NCBI GenBank assembly: GCA_017255395.1 | Contig: JAFKDC010000014.1 | Location: forward strand, 1-64,000 | Direction: 5' to 3' | Source of the DNA: Enemella evansiae | GTDB lineage: Bacteria > Pseudomonadota > Alphaproteobacteria > Rhodobacterales > Rhodobacteraceae | DNA: 64,000 bases | In this document: positions 55,965 to 64,000 of the stretch, piece by piece | Position numbering within the stretch: position 1 is the first letter of the stretch | Layout of the letters: each line of letters opens with the position of its first letter | The notes under the pieces: generated by a model | Told to the model about the DNA's origin: nothing | Database searches by the model: none | What the model saw: the letters and a program-made list of their open reading frames with translations, nothing else | Translations under genes and position numbers: made by a program

Positions 55965-56389
55965 GGCCGTCCCTTTCCTGTTGCCCCCCAGGCGCCGCAA
56001 CTATGCGCGCCAGGCTACGCCGGGGCAAGAGCGCAAAGGTGGGATTATCGCGAAAAATGCCCCACCCAAAGGCCCCTGCCGCCCTCTTCTGCGTTTGGGC
56101 CGGAGCAGGTCTCCCGGGCTAGCTGCCACATCGGGCTGCCGGGGACCTGCCAGAGCGCCCCGGCCCGTCGCCCCCCGACGATCCGCCCGACGTGCGAGAT
56201 CGGCGCGGTCTCGCCAGCTCTCAGGACCACGGCGAACAGCGGAGCGGCGACTCGCGGGCATCCCGCCGCCTGCGCCACCCAGAAAAAAAGGGCCGGCATC
56301 GCAATGCCAGCCCGCAATCGCAGAGGTAGAGGCGCATAAGCGGGCAGGACAGGACACCGCCCCTCCCCGATAGCGCCAGCCCGGGGGTC
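55965..56389. other. murC-DUF2484 intergenic region
   Basis: About 425 bases. The right part holds the murC terminator (56283-56313). The rest presumably holds a promoter for DUF2484-murB-ddl-ftsQA. No convincing gene; a minus-strand open frame across 56045-56317 overlaps the terminator and is not supported. Confidence 0.5.
56283..56313 (-). terminator. Rho-independent terminator of murC
   Basis: Minus-strand reading: GGGCTGGCAT-TGCG-ATGCCGGCCC followed by seven T. A ten-pair stem with one G-U and an ideal T tract, 76 bases after the murC stop. It is the clearest terminator in the window. Confidence 0.9.
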
Positions 56390-57800
<1,411 letters not shown>

Positions 57801-57820
<20 letters not shown>

Positions 57821-58955
57821 GTCCCATGCCCTCGTTTTCTTGTTCTGCCTGTAGGTAAGGCCTTGTCCCGGCCAAGTGTTCCACGAGGGCCGCCAGTTCC
57901 TCGGCGGCCTCGGGTTTGGCGACGCTCAGCGCCGCCCGTTGCATCTGGATCGCGCCGCTTTCGTTCGACAGGATCGACTGGATCGCGCCGGTCAGGCTTT
58001 CGATGGTCAGTTTCGTCTCGGGGATGCGGATCGCCGCGCCCGCCTCGACCAGCGCGCGGGCATTGGCGTTCTGGTGGTCGCCGGTGGCATGCGGATAGGG
58101 GATCAGGATCGACGGCCGTCCGATCACCGCGATATCCGCCACCGAGGATGCGCCCGAGCGCGAGATCACCAGCTGCGCCTCGGACATCCGCGCGGGCACG
58201 TCCTGAAAGAACGGCTGCACATCGGCCTGAAGCCCGTTCTCGGCGTAATAGGTGGCGACGCGTTCGCCGTCCTCGTCGCGGGCCTGATGGCTGACACGCA
58301 GGTTCTGCACCATCTCCAGCGGCAGCCCCGCCAGCGCCGGCGGCACCACGTCCGACAGCGTCCGCGCGCCCTGGCTGCCGCCGATCACCAGCACCGACAT
58401 CGGGTAGGGTCCGGGGGCGATATAGCCCGCCGCCGCCCGTTCCAGCACCGCCATGCGGACCGGATTGCCGGTGTGGAAAGCCTCGACGCCCTCGGGCAGC
58501 GTGGTCGGCCATGTGCCGCAGGCCACCGCGTCGACCTTGTCGGCGAAGAAGGTGTTGACCTTGCCCAGCACGCCGTTCTGTTCATGGATCATCCGCGGCA
58601 GCTTCAGCAGCCGCGCGGCACCAAGCGCGGGGATCGAGGGGTAGCCGCCGAAGCCCACGACCACCGAGGGCCGGTCCCGGCGCATCCGCCGCGCCATGGA
58701 AAGCACGCCGCCGGCGATGCGGAAGGGCACGCCCAGCCTGGCCAGCGGGCCGCCCCGCGCGAAGGTCGCGCTGGAGACCTGCTCGATCTCGACCGAATGC
58801 GGAAAACCGCCGGTGTAGCGCGCCCCGCGCGCGTCGGTGGACAGCTTCACCCGCCAGCCCCGCCGCAGCATGATCTCGGCCAGCGCCTGCGCGGGGAACA
58901 TATGCCCGCCCGTACCGCCCGCCGCCATCACCAACAGAGGCCTTTGCCCCGCCAT
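57801..58955 (-). CDS. murG: MurG N-acetylglucosaminyltransferase (lipid II synthesis)
   Basis: A 384-residue GT28 glycosyltransferase that transfers GlcNAc from UDP-GlcNAc to lipid I on the inner face of the membrane. Motifs are [17 protein letters not shown] (glycine-rich loop, residues about 12-28), [16 protein letters not shown] and the donor-site region [16 protein letters not shown], then [23 protein letters not shown]. The C-terminal tail ([15 protein letters not shown]) overlaps murC. It is intact and lies between ftsW and murC. Confidence 0.97.
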
Positions 58956-59078
58956 TCCACCATCTCCCGTGCCCGCGTTCGGGGCCTGTTATACCACAGC
59001 CTGCCCCGGGTCCATCATCGCGGGATCAGCGGCACCTTTCCGCGCATCCGTACCCGCAGGCAGGGCCCCGGCGCAGTC

Positions 59079-60248
59079 TCAGGCCTGCCGCCGCCCGCGC
59101 AGGATGTCCCCGATCTCGCCCTGCGGACGGGCCCGGGTAAAGGCCAGCAGCATGCCGACGGCGATGCCGCCCGCGATCAGCGACGAGCCGCCGTAGCTGA
59201 CGAAGGGCAGCGTCATGCCCTTGGCGGGCAGCAGGCGCACCGCGACGCCCATGTTGATCATCGCCTGCACGCCGAACATGGCCGCAAGGCCGGTGCCCGC
59301 GAGGCGGATGAAGGGATCGCGCTCGCGCATCAGCCGGATGAAGCTGCGCACCACGATGGTCGCGTAAAGCGCGAGGATCGCCAGAACCATGACAAGGCCG
59401 TATTCCTCGGCGGCGACGGCGATGATGAAATCCGTATGCGCGTCGGGCAGCGACCATTTCACCTGCCCCTCGCCCACGCCGACGCCGAAGAAGCCGCCTT
59501 CGCGGATCGCGTTGGTGGCATAGCCAAGTTGCGTGGTCGGATCGACATCCGGCGACAGGAAGCCGTCGATGCGGCGGGCAAAGTGCTCGGAAGAGTTATA
59601 GGCCAGCATTCCGCCCATGACGACCAGCCCGGCCAGCCCCACAAGCAGCACCATCGGCGCACCGCCCACGAACCACATGACGCCCCAGCCGAACAGCACC
59701 AGCGCGGCCTGGCCGAAGTCGGGCTGCACCGCCAGCATCATCACGATCGCGAAGCACAGGACAAAGGAATACAGCCGCCCCGGCGGGCCGCCAAGCTCCT
59801 GCCCCGCGGCCATCATCCAGGCCGCGGCGATGACGAACATCGGCTTCAGGAATTCCGAGGGCTGCAGCGAGGCGAAGCCAAGGCTGTACCAGCGCACCGC
59901 GCCCTTGCCGAAATCGGTGCCGAAAAACGGCAGCATGGCCAGCGCCACGAAGGTCACAAGGAAGCCGATGACCGCAAGCCGCCGCACCATCAGCGGCGTC
60001 ATCATCGAAGTCAGGAACATGGCGATCATCGCCAGCCCGCCGAAGAAGGCCTGCCGCTGCACGTAGTGGAAGGGGGTCAGCCCGTTGCGCTCCGCCAGCG
60101 GCGGAGAGGCCGCCAGACCCAGAAGGATCCCCATCCCGAACAACATCAGGATGCAGGACAAGGCCCATTTGTCCACCGTCCGCCACCACTTGGGGAGGAC
60201 CGGCTCGCCACCCTTCACGGGTACCGTGCCATAAACCATCTCTGTCAT
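59079..60248 (-). CDS. ftsW: Lipid II polymerase FtsW (SEDS family)
   Basis: A 389-residue membrane protein with about ten transmembrane segments, the SEDS glycosyltransferase that polymerises lipid II at the septum with its PBP partner FtsI. Family signatures are SLGFASLQPSEFLKP, NAIREGGFFGVGVGEGQVK, LPDAHTDFIIAVAAEEYGL and LPFVSYGGSSL. It is the first dcw gene here: murD and mraY, often directly upstream, are absent, and a gene on the opposite strand begins 218 bases away. The start at 60248 gives MTEMVYG. Confidence 0.97.
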   Translation of the reverse strand: MTEMVYGTVPVKGGEPVLPKWWRTVDKWALSCILMLFGMGILLGLAASPPLAERNGLTPFHYVQRQAFFGGLAMIAMFLTSMMTPLMVRRLAVIGFLVTFVALAMLPFFGTDFGKGAVRWYSLGFASLQPSEFLKPMFVIAAAWMMAAGQELGGPPGRLYSFVLCFAIVMMLAVQPDFGQAALVLFGWGVMWFVGGAPMVLLVGLAGLVVMGGMLAYNSSEHFARRIDGFLSPDVDPTTQLGYATNAIREGGFFGVGVGEGQVKWSLPDAHTDFIIAVAAEEYGLVMVLAILALYATIVVRSFIRLMRERDPFIRLAGTGLAAMFGVQAMINMGVAVRLLPAKGMTLPFVSYGGSSLIAGGIAVGMLLAFTRARPQGEIGDILRGRRQA

Positions 60249-60359
60249 GAGAGCACCGCTCGACTGCCTCGATATACGCCCGGTTGTCCGGGTCTGTGGT
60301 CCAGTCTAGCCGAAGCCGCCCGGTCAAGCCAGAAAAATCCCACTCTGGCAGGGCGGTAG

Positions 60360-60405
60360 CGAATTCTTTGAAAGAATTCGGCCCGTTTTCCGGGCTGGAA
60401 AACGG
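60360..60405. repeat. Two adjacent hairpins in the ftsW upstream region
   Basis: First: CGAATTCTTT-G-AAAGAATTCG (60360-60380), ten-base arms. Second: CCGTTTTCC-GGGCT-GGAAAACGG (60383-60405), nine-base arms. Same layout as 7854-7901. Here they lie between divergent genes, where terminators are not expected. Confidence 0.6.
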
Positions 60406-60465
60406 CGCCCCGCGCGGCCCTTCGGCCCCTTCCCAAGCGCGCGCGGCTGGCATAGAGGGCAGGCC

Positions 60466-61641
60466 ATGCAAGTCCGCACCCTGATCCTTGGCGCCGGCGC
60501 CGCCGGCATGATGGCCGCCGCCCACGCCGGCCCCGGCACGCTGGTCGTCGATCACGCCGCCAGCCCCGGCGAGAAGATCCGCATCTCGGGTGGCGGGCGC
60601 TGCAACTTCACCAATCTGCACTGCGGGCCAGAGGCCTTCCTCGGCGCCAATGCGCATTTCCACAAATCCGCGCTGGCGCGCTACAGCCAGTGGGACTTCC
60701 TCGACCTCGTCGGGCGATACGGCATCGCCTGGCACGAAAAGACGCTGGGCCAGCTGTTCTGCGACGGCAAGGCCACGCAGATCGTCGACATGCTGCGGCA
60801 GGAGATGGCGCAGGCCGGGGCCGAACTCTGGCTGAAGACCACGGTGGCGGGCGTGACCCATGCGGACGGGCGCTTTCGCGTGGCGCTGGACCGCGAGGGA
60901 CGGCGCGAGACCGTCACCGCCGGGGCGCTGATCCTTGCGACCGGGGGCAAGTCGATCCCCAAGATGGGCGCCACCGGCCTTGCCTACGATCTCGCCCGGC
61001 AATTCGGCCATGCCATCACCGAGACCCGCCCCGCCCTCGTCCCGCTGGTCTTCGAAAAGGGCCGCTTCGCCGGGATCTCGGGCGTCTCGACCCCGGCGCG
61101 GCTGTCGAACGACCGGGCGGGCTTCGACGAGGCGCTGCTCTTCACCCACCGGGGTCTGTCCGGGCCCGCGATCCTGCAGATATCCAGCTACTGGCGCGAG
61201 GGCGAAGAGATCGTCGCCAACCTCTTCCCCGGCGCCGATCTGTCGGAGGTGCTGAAATCCGCCCGCGCCGCAGAGGGCCGCCGGTCGCTGACCACCGAAC
61301 TGGCCCGGCACCTGCCGCAGCGCCTTGTTGCGCATCTGGGCGAGAGCCTCGACCTGACGGGCAATCTCGCCGACCTCTCGGACCGTCGCATCGCCGCCCT
61401 GACCGAAAGCCTGACCGGCTGGCGCCTGAAGCCCGCCGCGAGCGAGGGCTACCGCACCGCCGAAGTCACGCTGGGCGGCATCGACACCGACGGCTTCGAC
61501 AGCCGCACGATGATGTCGAAGACCCTGCCCGGCCTCTATGCCATTGGCGAGGCGCTGGACGTCACCGGGTGGCTGGGCGGCTACAACTTCCAGTGGGCCT
61601 GGGCCTCGGCCATGGCCGCCGCCCGGCATCGCGCGGACTGA
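60466..61641 (+). CDS. HI0933-like (YhiN family) FAD-dependent oxidoreductase
   Basis: A 391-residue flavoprotein. The FAD-binding fold at the N-terminus reads LILGAGAAGMMAAAHAG (residues 6-22), then the family hallmark KIRISGGGRCNFTN, LILATGGKSIPKMGATG and the C-terminal LPGLYAIGEALDVTGWLGGYNFQWAWASA. This corresponds to the HI0933/TIGR03862 family, whose reaction is not established. Cytoplasmic. It is divergent from ftsW and followed by strong hairpins at 61650-61705. Confidence 0.92.
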   Translation: MQVRTLILGAGAAGMMAAAHAGPGTLVVDHAASPGEKIRISGGGRCNFTNLHCGPEAFLGANAHFHKSALARYSQWDFLDLVGRYGIAWHEKTLGQLFCDGKATQIVDMLRQEMAQAGAELWLKTTVAGVTHADGRFRVALDREGRRETVTAGALILATGGKSIPKMGATGLAYDLARQFGHAITETRPALVPLVFEKGRFAGISGVSTPARLSNDRAGFDEALLFTHRGLSGPAILQISSYWREGEEIVANLFPGADLSEVLKSARAAEGRRSLTTELARHLPQRLVAHLGESLDLTGNLADLSDRRIAALTESLTGWRLKPAASEGYRTAEVTLGGIDTDGFDSRTMMSKTLPGLYAIGEALDVTGWLGGYNFQWAWASAMAAARHRAD

Positions 61642-61649
61642 GGGCGCAA

Positions 61650-61705
61650 GGTCTTCGACGAAGACCCTGCCCGCAGACGCAGTCTTCGCCGAAGACTGCG
61701 TCTGC
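61650..61705. terminator. Two hairpins between convergent genes
   Basis: First: GGTCTTCG-A-CGAAGACC (61650-61666). Second: 16-base perfect arms (61673-61688 and 61690-61705) around a single base; the inner core is AGTCTTCG/CGAAGACT. They end 9 bases before the stop of the minus-strand gene and follow the HI0933 gene by 8 bases, so they could terminate both transcripts. Confidence 0.65.
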
Positions 61706-61714
61706 GCCCCGCCG

Positions 61715-62713
61715 CTACCCCATCCGCGCGCGGCACCAGACCGCGTCGTGATCCGACAGCGGCCGGCCCGCCGCATCCAGCGAGGAGACCACCGCGCTGT
61801 CCAGTGGCGACAGCCCGCGCCCGGCGAACCAGTCGAGCTTCATCACCCTGTCCGGGTGCGGCGTGATCAGGCTGGGGCGCGTGGTCATGCCTTCGGCGGT
61901 GAAATCCCACGTATAGCCACGGGCCTCGGCCTCGGCGAACAGCGTCTCGCGGCGCCAGTCGAAATCGGGCGGCAGGTGGTTGCCGGTGTTCAGGTCGCCG
62001 CCGATCAACACCGGCAGGCCGGGGGCGAACGCCTCTGCCCCGTCCAGCAGAACCGCCATCTGCCGCGACCGGTGCGCGGCGTCGGCATTGCTTTCGAGAT
62101 GGGTGGAGACAACGCAGAGCGGCCCCGCCGCCGTCTCGACCACCGCGGCCAGCGCCATGCGCCCGCCAAGGCGCGGCTGCTCGGGGTCGGCGCCCGCCGC
62201 CGCGCTGTACCAGTGACCGTGATCGTCCAGCCGGATCAGCGTCACGGCGCGCATCGGCACCCGCGACAGGATTGCGTTGCCATGCCAGCCCAGCCTGTTG
62301 AAGTCATCGGTGCAGAAGGGCCGCTCGGTCGGGCCGCCAAGCCCCATCTCGAAGAACTCGACCCCATAGGCATAGGTCATACCAAGGGCCCGGGCCATCT
62401 CTGCCGTGGTGTGGCGCTGGCCGGTGCGGGCCATGCCGTGATCCATCTCGGACAACAGCACCACGTCCGGCGCGCAGCGGTGCAGATGCGCGGCGCTGTC
62501 CTTGGGGAAGAGGCAGCGTTCGAGGTTCCAGGCCACCACCGACAGCACCTTGGGCAGGGTTTCGGCGGAGGCCGTGCCGCCGGTTTCGACGGCGGCCATC
62601 GCGGGGACCTCGGCCATCAGCGCGCGGTGGACCCCGGCGGTGCGCGGACCCGCCAGCAAGGCGGCGCGCTGCGCCCCGGTCACCGGCGGCAGGCTGTCCA
62701 GACGCGCGGTCAC
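61715..62713 (-). CDS. Endonuclease/exonuclease/phosphatase family protein
   Basis: A 332-residue protein with the EEP (DNase I/APE1-like) fold: [12 protein letters not shown] (metal Asn/Glu), [21 protein letters not shown] (catalytic His), [11 protein letters not shown] and the terminal LSDHDAVWC. Residues 1-55 are a variable leader without a signal peptide. It may be a phosphodiesterase or sugar-phosphate phosphatase rather than a DNA enzyme. Translation begins at GTG overlapping the UgpC stop (GTGA), so it is coupled to the importer. The place is where ugp operons sometimes have ugpQ, a phosphodiesterase of another fold. Confidence 0.82.
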   Translation of the reverse strand: MTARLDSLPPVTGAQRAALLAGPRTAGVHRALMAEVPAMAAVETGGTASAETLPKVLSVVAWNLERCLFPKDSAAHLHRCAPDVVLLSEMDHGMARTGQRHTTAEMARALGMTYAYGVEFFEMGLGGPTERPFCTDDFNRLGWHGNAILSRVPMRAVTLIRLDDHGHWYSAAAGADPEQPRLGGRMALAAVVETAAGPLCVVSTHLESNADAAHRSRQMAVLLDGAEAFAPGLPVLIGGDLNTGNHLPPDFDWRRETLFAEAEARGYTWDFTAEGMTTRPSLITPHPDRVMKLDWFAGRGLSPLDSAVVSSLDAAGRPLSDHDAVWCRARMG

Positions 62714-63753
62714 AGCCGGTGCCCCGTCTGATGGTCGAAGAGCGCCAGCGCCGCGCGCGGCAGCGCCATACGGTGCTGGCCGCGCGTGATCGGGGAATCC
62801 TTCAGCACATGCGCGGTGAAGGGCTGGCCCGCCACCTGCCCGTGCAGCAGCCGGTGCGCGCCCAGTTCCTCGACCAGCGCCACGTCGAAGGTCGCCTCCC
62901 CCTCGCCGAGGCGCACGTCCTCGGGGCGGATGCCCAGCGTGATTGGCCCGCTGCGCCCGCTGGGCGCGCTCAGCACCGCGGTGCCATCCGCCAGCCGGAC
63001 CGCACCCTCGGCAAAGCTGGCCTCGATCAGGTTCATCGGCGGCGCCCCCATGAAGGAGGCCACGAAGGTCGAGGCCGGCTGGTGGTAGATCTCGGAGGGC
63101 GTGCCGATCTGCTCGATCCGCCCGCCGTTCAGCACCACGATGCGGTCGGCCATGGTCATCGCCTCGACCTGATCGTGGGTGACGTAGATCGCCGTCACGC
63201 CAAGGCGCCGCTGCAGGGCCTTGATCTCGATCCGCATCTGGTTGCGCAGCTTGGCATCGAGGTTCGACAGCGGCTCGTCGAAGAGGAACAGCGCGGGGTC
63301 GCGCACGATGGCCCGGCCCATGGCAACCCGCTGGCGCTGGCCGCCCGACAGCTGCGCGGGTTTGCGGTCGAGGTAGTCGGTCAGATTCAGCATGCGCGCC
63401 GCCTCTTCGACCTTCTCGGCGATCTCGGCGGCGGGTGTGCGGCGGTTCTTCAGCCCGTAGCCGATGTTCCTGCGCACCGTCATATGGGGATACAAAGCGT
63501 AGTTCTGGAACACCATGGCGATGTCGCGGTCCGCCGGGTCGACGGTGTTGACGACGCGCTCGCCTATGGACAATTCGCCCTCGGTGATCTCTTCCAGCCC
63601 CGCCACCATGCGCAGAAGCGTGGACTTGCCGCAGCCCGAAGGCCCGACCAGCACAAGGAACTCGCCGTCCTCGATGCGGAAGGAACAAGGCTTCACCGCC
63701 TCGAATCCGTTGGGGTAGACCTTGCGCAGCTGATCCAGCGTTACCGTCGCCAT
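62710..63753 (-). CDS. ugpC: ABC transporter ATP-binding protein, UgpC/MalK type
   Basis: A 347-residue ATPase of a carbohydrate or glycerol-3-phosphate importer. Walker A is GPSGCGKST (residues 37-45), the signature LSGGQRQRV (135-143), Walker B LFLFDEP (155-161) and the H-loop His193 in YVTHDQ. A TOBE/OB regulatory domain fills the C-terminal 110 residues ([13 protein letters not shown]). The EEP gene overlaps downstream and a permease gene is 109 bases upstream (right). Substrate assignment to glycerol-3-phosphate is likely but not certain; other sugars are possible. Confidence 0.88.
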   Translation of the reverse strand: MATVTLDQLRKVYPNGFEAVKPCSFRIEDGEFLVLVGPSGCGKSTLLRMVAGLEEITEGELSIGERVVNTVDPADRDIAMVFQNYALYPHMTVRRNIGYGLKNRRTPAAEIAEKVEEAARMLNLTDYLDRKPAQLSGGQRQRVAMGRAIVRDPALFLFDEPLSNLDAKLRNQMRIEIKALQRRLGVTAIYVTHDQVEAMTMADRIVVLNGGRIEQIGTPSEIYHQPASTFVASFMGAPPMNLIEASFAEGAVRLADGTAVLSAPSGRSGPITLGIRPEDVRLGEGEATFDVALVEELGAHRLLHGQVAGQPFTAHVLKDSPITRGQHRMALPRAALALFDHQTGHRL

Positions 63754-63862
63754 CTTTTCTGTCCTTTCCTGTCGCCCGCGCGGCTGGCCGCGATCCGGGC
63801 GCCCGCCCGTCGCGGCGGGGCGTCTTGTCGTTGACCGCCGGACCCGCGCGGGTCCGCGGGTG

Positions 63863-64000
63863 TCACTTGTCGGAATCCGTCAGGCCCTTCACGAACCAGC
63901 GCTGGAAGAAGACCACCACCGCGACCGGCGGGATCACCGCCAGCACCGCAAGGATGTTGGACCGTCCGAACTCGGGAATATGCCCACCCTCAAGGCTTTG
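63863..64000 (-). CDS. ABC transporter permease, UgpE-like (partial, C-terminus)
   Basis: The last 45 residues of an inner-membrane permease, continuing past the right edge. The visible end [20 protein letters not shown] then [11 protein letters not shown] is typical of the final transmembrane helix and tail of MalG/UgpE-type permeases. It is in the same direction as the ATPase gene, so it is part of the same importer operon. The EAA loop is outside the window. Confidence 0.8.
   Translation of the reverse strand, partial: QSLEGGHIPEFGRSNILAVLAVIPPVAVVVFFQRWFVKGLTDSDK

Noticed and set aside
56045-56317. A minus-strand open frame between murC and DUF2484
   Set aside because: Its start lies in the murC terminator stem, it needs a TTG start without a ribosome binding site, and no family is recognised.
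57876-60359. A long plus-strand open frame opposite murG and ftsW
   Set aside because: Composition (H, R, Q, D, A) is that of an antisense shadow; the minus-strand genes are certain.
61715-63753. Treating the importer as a maltose system (malK)
   Set aside because: The ATPase sequence alone does not separate MalK, UgpC and other sugar ATPases; UgpC was kept as the nearest guess, with the substrate open.

Overview
The window is a gene-dense, high-GC bacterial chromosome segment. Gene families, gene order and codon use point to a marine or halotolerant member of the Rhodobacterales (Rhodobacteraceae/Roseobacteraceae, Alphaproteobacteria). The clearest clues are a betICBA operon, an ectABC-ask operon with a divergent ectR, CobS/CobT of the aerobic cobalamin pathway, a gor-hflK-hflC-DUF2065-degP block, DUF2484 inside the dcw cluster, and a GC-rich intergenic repeat of a kind I associate with this group. 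I see no rRNA, tRNA or CRISPR array. The species cannot be named from the sequence alone.

Layout. 1-125: end of an IS481-family element running off the left edge, next to a CTAG target. 202-438: a YdcH-like protein behind an FNR-type box. 742-6207: betI-betC-betB-betA, converting choline-O-sulfate and choline to glycine betaine, with a palindromic operator before betI. 6594-9477: a small conserved-looking protein, an EamA transporter, and a LysE/ArgO exporter divergent from an ArgP-like LysR regulator. 9596-16535: yebC, an SLC13/TrkA-C permease, a YmdB-type phosphoesterase, a secreted FG-GAP-like protein overlapping a 2Fe-2S ferredoxin, a peptidoglycan-binding lipoprotein and a ProC-like reductase. 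16739-24200: rpiA, an M15 peptidase, gor, hflK, hflC, DUF2065 and degP, all on the minus strand. 24704-26170: a spermidine-synthase-like membrane protein whose N-terminus is cut by an in-frame stop. 26414-31265: an anti-sigma/ECF sigma pair divergent from cobS, a small secreted protein and cobT. 31475-35411: aminopeptidase P, DUF427, an SH3 protein and a YdeI-like protein.

35577-40024 is the ectoine operon (ectA-ectB-ectC-ask, minus strand) with divergent ectR. It is followed by a ClC chloride channel and a D-lactate/glycolate-type dehydrogenase. 43600-60248 is the distal dcw cluster, read leftwards: ftsW, murG, murC, terminator, DUF2484, a small membrane protein, murB, ddl, ftsQ, ftsA, a methyltransferase, ftsZ, terminator, lpxC, bamD, recN. 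It builds lipid II, the divisome and early lipid A. mraY and murD are not next to ftsW; a HI0933-type flavoprotein on the opposite strand sits there. The right edge holds part of a UgpC/UgpE-like ABC importer whose ATPase overlaps an endonuclease/exonuclease/phosphatase-family gene.

Between genes there are several families of short hairpins. One recurs seven times (a GGTATTT half and an AGAAG half). Others are exact palindromes centred on TTCGAA or built on GAATTC. They are the main structure not explained by genes. The window looks like core chromosome with small accessory touches; I found no large mobile island and no clearly new multigene system.
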